Positions 34,925-47,000 of a stretch of 64,000 nt of DNA are shown one piece after another; position 1 is the stretch's first letter; each line of letters starts with the position of its first letter. Below the pieces are notes generated by a model. That model did not search any database, was not told the origin of the DNA, and saw only the letters and a program-made list of their open reading frames with translations. Source of the DNA: Siniperca chuatsi (lineage: Eukaryota > Chordata > Actinopteri > Centrarchiformes > Sinipercidae); contig NC_058055.1 in the NCBI RefSeq assembly GCF_020085105.1, positions 16,501,822-16,565,821 on the forward strand. Reading direction: 5' to 3'. Made by a program: the position numbers and the translations under genes.

Positions 34925-35425
34925 CATGATGATGACTGTTCTTCTACTTAAGTAGTAGAAATACCAAAATAAAAAACCCCAATACAAGTTCTGCATTCAA
35001 ATTTCACAGACCTAGTTTTATCAGTAAAATCTGAGAATTAGATAAGTATTTAAGTATTAAAAGCAAAAGCACTCATTAGGCAGAATGGTCCATGATAGTG
35101 TTATAGCTATTATTATAGGATATTACTAGATTATGGTGCATTCAAGCAGTATTTTAATGTTGTAGGTGGTTGACTTGGAGCTCATTTAACTACATTATAT
35201 ACTCTTGTAGTTTAATATATAACAATACATTATATAAATGAATCATGTGTTTTTTATGTGAAATCTTGATCTGTAAAGTAACTAAAGAGAAACTAACTAA
35301 GATAAAGTAAGTGGAGTAAAAATAACAATATTACCCTCTGAAGTTGGCCTATTAAGCAGCATGAAATGGAAATACTCAAGTAAAGAACAAGTGACTCAAA
35401 ACTGCTAGAGTAAATGTACATTTGC
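34925..35425. mobile_element. Degenerate hAT-like MITE upstream of gosr1
   Basis: The blocks TACTTAAGTAGTAGAAATAC, AAGCACTCATTAGGCAGAAT, TAGTTTAATATATAACAATA, AAATCTTGATCTGTAAAGTA and AAATGGAAATACTCAAGTAA follow the order of the 44764-45300 element. Both termini are eroded. Confidence 0.65.
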
Positions 35426-36510
35426 ATTTGTTCATCATAATCTTTCTGCTAGTCAAAGTGCATTAGTTTTGGGGGTAAAAGCAAGTAAATGAAAAGACAT
35501 TTCAGCTTATATGCAGATGGAACAAATGGAAAACATACTTCTTGAGTATAATATATATAATAAAAACTGACATTAAGATTGTAACATAATTCTGATACAA
35601 TCTATATGTTACACAGTGATCTTAATTAAATTTTCAGGATGTTGCCTCTTTTTGAGGCTGTGCCTGCCCAGGTGTCATGACAAGAGCAAATCTCAAACCA
35701 TAGAGGCCTTTTCTGGATCTTTTCCATCAATAGGTGGGATTGGGAGGCAGACTGATAGTAGTATACATTTCCCATATTGCTCACAGTATAGGACTCATTT
35801 GAATCTGTATTAGTTTTAGTTTATTTGTCCATTTTAGTTTATTCCCCTTAAAAACTGAGCTTTAGGGGGATGTTTCAGATGCTTGAACTCTCAGTTAAAA
35901 CTCTAATCATTTATTAATTTCAAACTGGTAGTTTAAGTTGTTTAGTATGCAGCACAGTGTAAAAAAACAGTTTAAACCGACCCAAAGTGCGGTATTAATA
36001 TCAGTTTTTTCCCTTTGATTTCCCCTTATTTAGATTTAAGGTTGTTAAAATCATCTCAATCTACATTGTTTGACAGTATCTTATTTTTTTCTGTCTCAAC
36101 TTATTCCAGCACTCTGTTGAACCAGTATGCATTTTACTGAAATATTCAATCCCATGACACCATGTTTTTTTAAGGCTGCACCACTCAGTCAAATAGAAAT
36201 ATTGCTGATATCCTGTGCACCATTTTATACACATTTCCCCCAAATTCAGCCTGACATATTTGGTATTTTTGAAAACTTTGAGACCTCAACTACTTAAACT
36301 TAACTTCTGTGGATTTGGAGGTGTTAATTCTAGTCCATACATTGACTTTTTGCCCATGGGACTCACCTAATAAGTTTATGTTTCGCAGGTTGATTATTAT
36401 ATTTTGAGCTGTTTGCTGAGTGGTGTGTCAGTAGAGAAAGACAAGACACAGATGTGATTGAGGTACATGTCACTCGTATTGTGAATCTCTCTGTTTCGTT
36501 GCTCATTCTC

Positions 36511-36516
36511 TTTATT
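36511..36516 (-). terminator. Probable cryba1 poly(A) signal
   Basis: AATAAA on the minus strand, about 490 bp after the cryba1 stop codon. It is the first good signal in that direction, and it would give a 3' UTR including the purine-rich tract at 36880-36975. Confidence 0.45.
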
Positions 36517-36879
36517 CATCGTCTTGAACATAAGCAGTCATGGATAACACAGTAACAGCAAGACTGGTGATCGTGTTGATGTAGAAGACAATGACGATGA
36601 TGATGATGATGCCATCAATGGTGGAGATGAAAAAGAGCAAAAACTTTGAGGTGTTTTCACCGTTCTGCAGCCAACCTCAGATGAGGCCTCTCTTTCACAC
36701 TGATTCAACTTTTTCTCTCAATTCTGTCATTCCTGTTTTTCTGTCTTTCTTACATCTTTCCTTTCTTTTGTGATGTTTCTTTTTAAAAAAAAGTGCTATA
36801 AACAACTGACACCAGTAAGCACCTGAACTCCAGCCCAGGATCCTGCTTAGACTAGCCGGACCAATGGAGCCGGGGAGAT

Positions 36880-36975
36880 GGATGTTGGGGGAGAGGAGGA
36901 AGAGAAGGAGGGATGGAAGTGCAGGAGGAGGGAGAGGATGAGGAGGAGGAGGGGAGGAGGAGGAGGAGGAGGAGA
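36880..36975. repeat. GGA-rich purine tract
   Basis: A run of AGGAGG and related purine units on the plus strand lies just past the cryba1 stop codon, inside its presumed 3' UTR. The Ser/Pro-rich open frame antisense to it (36695-37174) is an artefact overlapping the crystallin exon. Confidence 0.85.
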
Positions 36976-37004
36976 TAAGGAAGTTTGAAGGAATCTCTCC
37001 CCTC

Positions 37005-38193
37005 TTAGTGCTGGATCCTCCTGATTGACTGAATCTGGGGAGTCTGGGCGTGGGAGCCAAACTCACGATAACACTTGTACTCTCCTCCGCGACAGTCACA
37101 CTCCATGATGTACTGGTAGCCACGGTAGCCAGGGTACTGGTAGCACACAAAGCTGCAGGAATAGACAAGAACATGCTAATTAATTAAATGCACAGACTTA
37201 AATAATCAAGTTTACATAGTTTAAAATAGTGATGTATGTAGCTGAAGGTGCACAAAGCAGATTCTTGTACAATATTTCCAGCCAGTGTATGTTTGTAGCT
37301 GTTGCTCAGGACTAGCTGAAGGTGTGTAAAGCTTCGGTGTACATCAAACATCATGACGATGGACTTACGCTCCACTCTGAATGTGCATGGATCCAACCTC
37401 GTTGTTCATCCAGCCCATGGCCTGCAGAGAGGGGTAGTCATCACACAGCTCGAACTGACGACCCGTCATGTTCTCCATCTCGAAGATGGTCATGCGGGAC
37501 TCCTTGTGGTTCTGTACAAAGGAGGACAAAGGAGGTTTAGCACAACTTGAGATGAAGCTCAGCCTAAAGTGAACTAAGGGCTGTTACTGTGTTGTATATT
37601 AAACCTACAGCACAGCAGATGGGCCTGAAGGAGATCATCCTCTCGATGCGGTAGGAGTTGCTGCCACTGTAGGCCTCAAAGCGAGGGTAGTCTCCCTTCT
37701 CCAGAACAAACTGCTGGCCGCAGAAGCTGGAGTGCTCATAGCCCACCCAGCTGCAAGCAGAAAGTGAAAATATTAAAGTCAGAAACCAAGGACATAGAAA
37801 ATCAACACACTCTTTAAGCCTCTCAGAATCTAAAGAAGAAGTTGCTCCATTTTAGTTGCTCTAGCGTTTCCAAAAGTGAGGAAAAGCTCTGCGGATACAT
37901 ACGCGCCACACTCGACCTTCAGGGAGCGGATGTTCTCCATCCCACACTCCATGATGTTCTGGCAGCTGGCGGTGAACTCCATACGCCTGCCCTGGAAGTA
38001 CTCCTGATCGTACACAGTGATCTGTAAAACACAAAATAAATCATGAATGAAGGTGAGTCTAATACAGCTTTCAGAGTTTTTAAGTTGGACCAAAAAGATA
38101 ACAATTGAAACACTACTGGTAATATGGTCTTAAGCATGTCCGCCATATGCTTACCTTCCATGGTCCCATGGGCATAGGGTTTGTCTGAGCCAT
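37005..38193 (-). CDS. cryba1: Beta-crystallin A1 (cryba1), complete
   Basis: Five coding exons in transcription order: 38193-38155, 38021-37903, 37750-37609, 37511-37369, 37152-37005 (stop TAA). All phases match, and the product is 196 residues (mammalian beta-A1 about 198). It is a structural lens protein of four Greek-key motifs, one per exon after the first: [50 protein letters not shown] and [20 protein letters not shown]. The N-terminus [13 protein letters not shown] is the beta-A1 start. An in-frame TGA lies just upstream within the same exon, so the longer beta-A3 form cannot start there. Many Trp positions of the mammalian protein are Phe or Tyr here. The exon upstream of 38215 is untranslated. 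Which teleost paralogue (a or b) this is cannot be decided from the window. Confidence 0.95.
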
Positions 38194-38636
38194 TTTGTCC
38201 TTTTTTCAGTAGTACCTGAGGGGAAATACACAGACAGTCAGGGTGCGGAGGAGAGTACAAGATGGACGAAAACACTAAAAAACAAACCTATAAAAGAATA
38301 AAACACTGTCTTACTCTCATAAATCTAAATAACCACCTATTCTTCATTCTGTCTAAGGCTTGTACCTCACTGTTAACTGTGTTGCACACTTAACTCCCAG
38401 GTTTCTCACAGGAGACTAAACATAAGCATATAACCTCAAGCCTACTGTTTCCTTTTCTTGATTTGTTTTAACCTCTTGTTTTAAAATGACTCCCTTATTT
38501 GCAGTAAAGGTGATAAACAAGTTTCACTCCGACCAAGTAAGACTCCCTGTTGTTATTTGATATATTACGTTAGAGACCCTCACTACATCATGTCCATAGA
38601 TTGGGAAACTATACTGTATTTGTAACTATAGTTTGA

Positions 38637-38768
38637 CCTACCCAAACTGGTGAGCTGTGTGTCGCAGTGTTCCACTGAATGGTCTGCAGAGACGGTGTGT
38701 ATGGGGGTATATATACACCCACGGGTGCCAGGGGCCGGGGGGCAGGCAGGCCTGGACTCATGTCAGCA
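38637..38768 (-). promoter_or_regulatory. Candidate cryba1 lens promoter (TATA box and Maf half-site)
   Basis: TATATATA lies at about 38706-38713 on the minus-strand approach to cryba1, about 520 bp upstream of the start codon. TGCTGAC (minus strand, 38762-38768) is a Maf-response half-site about 50 bp upstream of the TATA box, a spacing typical of lens crystallin promoters. A plausible first-exon donor GTAGGT occurs near 38637. The transcription start itself is inferred. Confidence 0.5.
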
Positions 38769-38829
38769 CTTTGCTTTGGACTCCATTGTTTTGTTGTGTG
38801 AGCCACAGAGGGGTTAACACACAGTGATT

Positions 38830-40626
38830 CATGCAAACACAAAGAGGGCACATGGCTAAACTACATTACCTATGCCTCTGTGGTGAATCTATATGTTGGG
38901 GAAAAAACAAGGTAGCTTTCTCCACCAGTATGTAGATCTATTATCAAATAGGCCTATGTGAAACTGCAGTTCAGTGGTAAAACACTTTATGTTGCTGTTT
39001 TGATTTATTTTGAAAGTAAAGCAGCAAGAACTGATTCCAGGATTCAATCTCATGTAGGATTGTCGAAAAACTCTTTTTTTAGTGATAACTTACACTCACA
39101 GCATGTTTTAAAGCAATAATGTGATTCTCAAATTAAAAAATTAAACTTGTAAACTATTTATGGTCATCATATTAATGTTGGTATAAAGAGGTAAATTTTC
39201 CAAAAGCCACTTTTCGGATATGCATGACAATTGCTGCAAACATTCCTAATAAAGGCATGTACACTATACTAATCAATCAGTCATTTAGTCAGAGTAATTT
39301 CTTCTTTGAATTATTAGTTAATAACATATATTCAACCAATCACATGCCTGACACTCATTTAACATAGATGAGGATATAGGGGTGCTGAAGGGGCTGCTAT
39401 CAGGAAAAAATTATCAGTCTGTAATAAGAAATATTTGTTTTACTACTGTTTTTATTGTTTCATGTTTGTGGCAGAATAGGATGTTTGTATTGTGTATTGT
39501 GTGAGTTTGTCTCAGCACCGCCAACTCTTATTGACTCCCAGCGTCCCAGCTCATTAATACATGTGCAGCACATGTATCAGACATCATCACTTTGTTTGTC
39601 AAGACTCAGATCAATTGTTTGTCTCCACCCTGTGTTGACTCATTTTGAAAATGCATCTCAACAGAAATCTAATTTCCTGAAACTTGAATACCAGGTTATA
39701 TGATGGCTGAACAAACTGGATCAATGACATTAACGGCGGAAAAAAGAAAAAAGAAGATGGTGGCTGTGTTGGGAATCTAATCAGGCTGTTTTATTGATCA
39801 TAAAAAAATGCAGCAATCCATGGAGGGTGTAGAAGAAGTCTGTTGGCGATTGTGTCAAAGCTGAGTGGAGTTTATACAAAATTAAAATGGCAGCAGTTTG
39901 TCATGAGAGTCTGGTGGGTGTACAGAGATTTTCTCTGTGAACACCAGCAGAGTTAAAACATGGCACTGCGTTTGTCCTGTTTTCTCTTTGTTGTTAAAAT
40001 GTGAGTTGTGAATGAAAGTACCTGTTGCTATTTTTGGAAAAGATGTACAAGTGAATAAATCAACAATGAAGGTTAGCAGGGGGCAATGGCACCAATTGAA
40101 AGGCCTCATTGGCAGGACTAGCAGTGCTTTGGCATCAACTGTATTTGGCAGCTTCACGTTCAGGTAGCAGCGTGAATGGATTATTATTACACTGGGAGAA
40201 AAATATGGAAACAGTATGAAAGAAGAGGGAGCCAAAGTTGAGGTGTTCATTACTTTTTATACTTTTGTTTTTTACAGTATTTTACATTGCTCTTCATTGT
40301 GTCGTCAAAGTAAAAAAGCATAAAGAGAACAAAGAGAGCAGCTGGTAAGTACATAACTGAGCGTGCACCCTCCTCTCTCCTCTAGCTGCACTGAACAATA
40401 AACATTTAGGAATGGCTTACTGAGGTCAGCACATTGCCCAGACTCTCTGTCTGTGTGTGTGTGTGTGTGTGTGTGTTTGTGTGCATGTAGTTCCCTGATT
40501 ATGTCTACGACAGCGAGAGACACACGTGTGGACATATTATGAATAACATCACAATTATAATATTTCTGTGAGCACATTCCTGATCAAAGTGGATTTGTTC
40601 AGATGAGATTGTGAGACAGGACAGGC

Positions 40627-40691
<65 letters not shown>

Positions 40692-41960
40692 TGTGTGTCT
40701 GTGTGTGTGGGCATGTGTGTGTTTCTGCTGATGGTAGCAGCAGCAGCTCAGACTTGACAAAGGGACGAGCAAACTCAGCAGGCCGATGTGAAGAGCCCAC
40801 AGTGACCATATAGCCAACTGTCAGTGTGCATGTACAGATGTCATACACATAAAAAAACCTCAGTTTCTTCTATACATGTTTAACAGACCACCCTGCAGCA
40901 CATACAATGTCTCCCACAGACACACACTTAACAGCCGCACACACACCCTGCATGTTTAACACTATTTACAAAGAAATAAGCGAAAACTTACAAATCTCTC
41001 TTGATATCTGTTTGGAAAAAGCCATCCTTAAGTTTAAAGTTTTCCCAGCAGGGCTTTTGTGAACTTGAGAATTGAAACATCAAAGTTTGGAAGTAATCTT
41101 ATTCCTCCCTGTTGAACTTTAGTGCCACTTCTAAGCCAGAAGAACCTGTAACGACTCTGTTCTGATTTTGGTCAGAACATGTTCTAGTCTTAATTGAATC
41201 AAATTGCATATTCAGGGTCAGGGGCACCCATCAAAATAGCTACAGTGTAGTAACAAAACTAATTCTTTCTTTCTCCCTCAGCTACCCAGAAAAGGAAAAA
41301 ACCAAAGTCAATATTAGAAACTGGGTTTGCAGTAAATGCAGTCTGCCTCTAGGGTGCAACATTTCCACATAAACCCTGAGTTTCCAGGTCTATTATAAGA
41401 ATTTATTTAGGGAATCGTCACACTCTTAATGACCTCTGACCCTGAAATCTCCATATACTCCATAAATATTTAGGCAGGCCTTTGTCTTTAAGTGGTGCTT
41501 TGTTGTTGTGGCTGCTGTTAACTGCAGTTACAGTTGGTTTGGCAGTGTTATCACCATACACAGTGCCACTGCGGAGCTGTGATGGACTGTCATGTGTGAC
41601 TGAGATCTCCACGGACTCATGCAGAGACTTTACATGCATCAGTAGAGAGTGAAACAGCAACAGAAATAGGATTAAAACCACACAGAGTTATTTCCGTTCT
41701 GCTCTTTCCTCAGTTTCTCCAACTGGGTTACAATGATCTGATGATGCCTGTTTGTAGAGCCACATGCCAATATATGATTTTTTTTTCTTCAATGCAGCTT
41801 CCAGCGTTAGACAACAGCTGTAAAGGTAAAGTCTGGATGCAACTAATTAGAGTTGAATTTACCAAACTAATGTATATTTGGTGTATGAGGCTGCAGATGT
41901 AGCTTAGACTTGCAACCCTTAATATATTTTTGGGGGAATTTTAGTGGCTGATTGCAACAC
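38830..41960. other. Intergenic region between cryba1 and unc119, first part
   Basis: No supported gene. It contains GT microsatellites at 40449-40475 and 40630-40690 and AT-rich unique-looking DNA. Cys/Val- and Thr/His-rich open frames around 40500-40850 are the two readings of the microsatellite. Confidence 0.55.
40630..40690. repeat. (GT)n microsatellite, about 30 units
   Basis: About 60 bases of uninterrupted GT units followed by short CTGTGTGT variants. Confidence 0.95.
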
Positions 41961-41963
41961 AAG

Positions 41964-42592
41964 CAGTGGTGGAAGAAGTATTCAGATAATTTACTTAAGT
42001 AAAAGTAGCAATAATACACTTTAAACATATTCAATTTCAAGTAAAAGTCTGGCATTCAAAATTTTACTTAAGTAAAAAAAGTACACAAGTATTATCTGCA
42101 AAATGTACTTTAAAAGCATTAAGATGTAAGCAGGTACTTTAATGTTGCCAAGAAGAAGAAGCACTCAGATTCTTTACTTAAGTAAAAGTACCAATACATA
42201 AATGTAAAAATACTCCATTTAAAGTAAAAAAGTACAATATTTCACTCTGAATTGTAGTGGAGTTGAAGTATAAAGTAGAATAAAATGGAAATACTCAAAT
42301 AAAGTACAAGTAACTCAAATTTTTACTTAAGTATAGTTCTTGAGTAAATCTAGAGTTTAACTGCTGGTTGTATTTACAGGAAAGGCATCATTTTATAAAC
42401 TGTTCTTATGTTTTATATGTAAAATCTGCATCTGAATAATAAACAGTAACTGTCAAATTAATGTAGTGGAGTAAAAAGTACAATATTTCCCTCTAAAACG
42501 TAAAAGTATAAAGTAACATATAATAGAAACGCTCAAGTACAAGTATATGTATTAAACTACAGTATTTGAGTAAATGTTACTTTCCAGCACTG
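41964..42592. mobile_element. hAT-type non-autonomous element with target duplication
   Basis: It begins CAGTGGTGGAAGAAGTATTC and ends TTACTTTCCAGCACTG. The 8-base flanks AACACAAG (41956-41963) and AACAGAAG (42593-42600) match at 7 of 8 positions. Internally there is a second start-like block, AAGAAGCACTCAGATTCTTT (about 42150), so the element may be a tandem or nested pair. There is no transposase. Confidence 0.8.
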
Positions 42593-42758
42593 AACAGAAG
42601 TAGGCAAATTGGCATATAAGAGACACAACAGGTGCACTGTAGGTATATTTAGCCTATGTAGTGCACTAAGAGTGATTTATATTACTTTATTTCATCTTAT
42701 TTTATTGTTGATTAATAAGGGCAATAAAGTCACTGTGAACTTCCAAGGTGATACTGAA

Positions 42759-43334
42759 GCACACTGATTGACTTCAAAAGTGCAAACAGACTAGCGTTTC
42801 GACACTACTGTGTCTTCATCAGAGTCAAAATGGACAAAGACATGGGGCAAACACACAATACATTGTATTGTCAACCAAGAACAGGTGTACAGTTGTCATT
42901 GGATATCAAATCTGAAGTTCTGGAGACTGCGAAGGTGGTGACTGCTCTGCAGAGAGGCATGTTGGACTGACACAGCTGAGCCTTTTGGTAAAATAGAATT
43001 TTACATGTTTCCTCTAATTTATTACACCTGATGGAATACTTCTACTTTTTGCACTTCTGTCTTTGTAACTTTAAGATATCTCTGTGTTCTTTTGTTTCTG
43101 ATATGATCATGGTGCATGGGGTGTTGCACTTGGACATTGGCTGTGGCAACTCCCACCTGGGATTCATTATGCAATAGATTTGAAATCCTGTTCATCCAAT
43201 TATCCAATGGCAATTGTACACCTGTTCTAGGTTGACTATACATGTGTGTCTTCGTCAATTTGTACTGTGGTTAAGATACAGTAGTGTCGAAACTTCTGTT
43301 TGCACAATTAAGGGCTGTAAATCAATCAGTGTGC
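42759..43334. mobile_element. Long inverted-repeat element (foldback MITE)
   Basis: GCACACTGATTGA at 42759 and its reverse complement at 43322-43334 bound the element. The arms also share TTTCGACACTACTGTGTCTT / its complement near 43275, and GAACAGGTGTACAGTTGTCA / its complement near 43205. Arms of about 145-175 bp surround a centre of about 250 bp. Confidence 0.75.
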
Positions 43335-43559
43335 GCCAGTCCCCCCCAGCTGTCCACGGACTGAGAGGCTCCTGATTCAGCTGCACGCTGCTGGAAGATG
43401 CGCGAAGAACCTGTTTCGAAGTCACCCTGCCTTTGCCATTATTTACTACAAACTACAGGTCCTTATTGGTTTACACATAGGCCTAATGGTAGGCTAATAT
43501 TTAACTGAGTTTAGGGCCCTGAATAGAAAAAGACACACACTGAAAATATTTCGGGTGTT

Positions 43560-43980
43560 TTGAATTAATCGGTGGGTTTGTCATCTTGATTGCTGCGCGC
43601 ATTTGTCGGTTGTAGCACAGGGCGGGCGCAGCTGAGGGCTGTCACTGAGACGCACCCCCTCCCTCCTTTACAGCAACGACCATCTGCCGCCTCTTTTTCA
43701 ACTCCAAGCCCAGCAGATTATTTCCCACAGACTTCTAGCTTCACTTGACACAACCGAAATAGCGTCTCAGAGAGCAGCTGCGCAGAAAAGCAGCAGAAAA
43801 CAGCCCGCTCTCCGCATATTGCGCTCAGCCAACGAGAGCCGGGGCCGCTTGCATGCAACCCGTCTGCGGAGTCAGACTGCAGGCTCATAAAGACGAAGCG
43901 GATTTGAATTAAGCACCGGATAACAGACAGCAACTGTGCATCCTTCGGTGAGGGAGGAGGGAGGAGGGAGGCAACTGTTT
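43560..43980 (+). promoter_or_regulatory. CpG-rich promoter and 5' UTR region of unc119
   Basis: GC and CpG content rises sharply here (GCTGCGCGCATTTG, GGGCGGGCGCAGCTGAG, ACGAGAGCCGGGGCCGC), ending in a GGA-rich leader just before the unc119 start. No TATA box is evident, consistent with a CpG-type promoter. Confidence 0.5.
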
Positions 43981-44030
43981 TGTATCTTGGGAGCCCTGGG
44001 TTAGGAGAGGGGGAGGAGGAGGAGCGGAGA

Positions 44031-47000
44031 ATGAGCTATTCTTGTACCAGCAGAGGCAACAGCCAGGACCCGTCAAGCGCTAAGAAGCCTGCCGGTAATA
44101 ATCCAGGCAGAGACACCGGAGGCGCAGACAGCAGCAGTAACGGCAGCCCGAAGCAAACGGCGGCGATGAAAGTGAAGAAAGGCTGCAACTCGACCGACGT
44201 GGGAGTCCCGGTGACCACGGAGGAGGACCTGCTCGCCAGCACGGTGATCACTCCGGAGGATGTTCTGGGCTTGCAGAAGATCACAGAGAGTAAGTTCGCT
44301 GCTGCTGTGTCGGTTGTTGAGTGCAAAAGGAGGACAAAGGTGCTGAAATGTTACAGCTCCTGTATGAGTCATGTATCGCGTCATGTGTCCCCTTATTTAT
44401 GTACATAGGCCCTATTCAAACACATGCTAATGCATCATTGGAGCCCCCCACCTTCGGTACATGTTGCCCACCTGTCTGCAGATGTGCATGAAACCTTCTC
44501 TGTTGGCATCTTAGTAGCAGAAGTTTTCACCTTTCTTTTCATTTACTCTCCAGATAATTAAAACAACCAGGTGTCACGTTCGTGTGTGTGTGTAGCAAAA
44601 TGTTGTCGTTGTTTCTTATCATACAGATATTCAAATTATCTCTTTTAACTGTTGTTAAAATGTTCTAGCTGCAGTTTGCGGGTTAATTCTGCAGCTTGTG
44701 ATTCAAAATAACCTAAGCAGAAATGTTATATACACCAACAGCAGGGTAAGAGTGGCATTTTGTTAGTGCTGGAACAAGTATTCAGAGCTTTTACTTAAGC
44801 ACAAGTAGCAATACCACAATGTCTAAATACTCCATTACAAGAAAAAGTCTTGCATTCAAAACCCAAGTAGCAGTACAGAAGTATTATCAGCAAAAAGTAC
44901 TTAAAGTAGCAAAAGTAAAAGTGTTCGTTATGTGGACAAACAGCCCCTGTGATTGGTATATTGTTATAAATGATATTATCTTTAATGATGTATTGTTTGT
45001 ATTGTATGTGTAACCGCATTATATAGTGTTTTTTGGTAGTTTAACCTGTAACAATGTGTCTTATTACAATAGCTGATCATTTGTTTTGTTTTGTGAAATC
45101 TTAATCTGAAAGGTAACTATTAACTAAAGCTGTCAAATACATGTAGTGGAGTAAAAATGACAATAAATCCCTCTGAAATGTAGCAGAGTAGAACAACAAA
45201 CTGCAACATCAACAACACATGGAAGCACTCAAGTAAAGTACAAGTACCTGTATTTTAATTACAGTTCTTGAGTAAATCTACTTTTCACATTCCACCACTG
45301 TATTGTGTTATACTTTACGTCAGAGAAAAGATTTGCAGATTAGAGATCTAACGTTTAAATTTCTGGTCTTTTCAAGTGCTGCTTTGCTTGTGTTCCTAAG
45401 ACAACATAATCATTCCCAAACATTTTTGTGTACAAAGTCATGTTTAGGCCGTTTCTGCCACTTGTGACATTCTGATTGCCATACTTGCTGTTGAAAAGAG
45501 CTTGAAAAAGCACATTTCTTATTCATTATGTGACAACAAAAAGGCTGCTGATTACATGGCGCATTACTTGATGCAGTTGCCTTTTTAATTATGTCACACC
45601 TCTAAATCTCAAACAAGCCTCTTATAGAGAAACACAGGGAGAGATAGCAGTCCGGAAGCTCTTATGTGCACAAGAACACCTCCATCTATCTACCAACTCA
45701 GGTCTTAAACCAGTAGTTAGCTAACAGGTGGCCAGCAGGACATTTGACTATTTAAAGGCCAGTATAATACCTGACTTACACAACACAGTTATATTGGCCG
45801 TTACGATAGAAACTGAGTGAGATAAGTGTCGGATTTTCTCCCAGCTATTTTAGAAAGTGTTTGGGCATTGGGCACAAATACACGTTTTCTTAATTTCTGC
45901 ATGTGCTGATGGTCATGTACCTTTCGTGAGCAGCCTTACTGAACCCACTTCCACATGAGACTGTGAGATGCAATAACAATACAATGAGTGCTTGTCTTTA
46001 TACTGTCTTGAAACTATCCCTACAGCGACACGTTGGCTCAAATCATATTTTTCATCTTCTTATGCTTTTCCTTATTTTCTATTACTTTTTCATGCAGCTC
46101 AAGATAAAGAGGAAGTTTATGTTGTGATGAGGAATGAGATCTTGCTTGTCCAGTCCAACATAATCACAGCTTACTGAGAAGAGGAAGAGCTCCGGGAACA
46201 TCCTTTGGCTTGGCTCGTCCTTCCTCTTTTACTGGCTGTCACTGTTGTTAGGAACAGGAGAAGTACTGCAGCTGCGTTTTGACTTGATAGTACACGCTTG
46301 AGTGTCTATCTTTGTGTTTTTATCTGTAAGTCTGTTGTTGGTGATGCTCATGAGTGAGTTTATGTGGGGATCGTTGTCCAGCGGCATGTCGTATGATTCT
46401 ATCTCCTACGCTGGACCCTATTGTGGTCTTGGAAACTCTCACTTTCCTACCTCGCAGCGTCATCGCTGGAGACAAGAGGGGGCATGTGTGAATCACCACA
46501 GCAATGTGGATACACGCTTGAATCACTACGGCAACATGAAGCATCTCCCCGTGGTAACAGCCAGCGGAGCGTGCATGCTCTGTTCTCCCACACACTTCCT
46601 CCTCTACTTTCCTTCCTTTCTTTCCTCTGCTCTGCCCCCTTGTTTAACAGTGTAGTTGTGCTGTCATTTGATGGATTACATAGACAGAAATGGACATATG
46701 TGCACAACCTGAGCTCTCTCCTGAGAAGACACTGAAGCCCTTCTGTTGTTTTGTGACTCGTCTGTCTGTTTTTTCCTGCTACTGCACATTCTCAAGTGGC
46801 TGAAATTGATTCCCTCTCTAAGTGGCATGATACACAATCGACAATACCTAGCACAGCTCAGCCAGACTTTACAACAGTCCTCAGTCAAAAAGGTTTGCTG
46901 TTTTTTTACTCAGTGGTTGTTGTTTGAACCTGCTTGGAGCACAGATGTCTCACAGGAGAGGAAACTTCACTTTGTGTCAGATTAATTCTCAGAAAAGTGA

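Noticed and set aside
36695-37174. 159-codon Ser/Pro-rich frame on the minus strand
   Set aside because: It overlaps the last cryba1 exon in another frame and runs through the GGA tract.
40505-40848. Thr/His- and Cys/Val-rich open frames
   Set aside because: They are readings of the (GT)n microsatellite on the two strands.
44289-44408. Extension of the unc119 first exon to the stop at 44406
   Set aside because: The GTAAGT donor at 44290 and the exact phase fit to the exon at 59783 show that the frame beyond 44289 is intron read-through.
46302-46735. Overlapping frames of 86-117 codons in unc119 intron 1
   Set aside because: Several frames on both strands are open at once, with no recognisable domain and no splice evidence for an extra exon between unc119 exons one and two.
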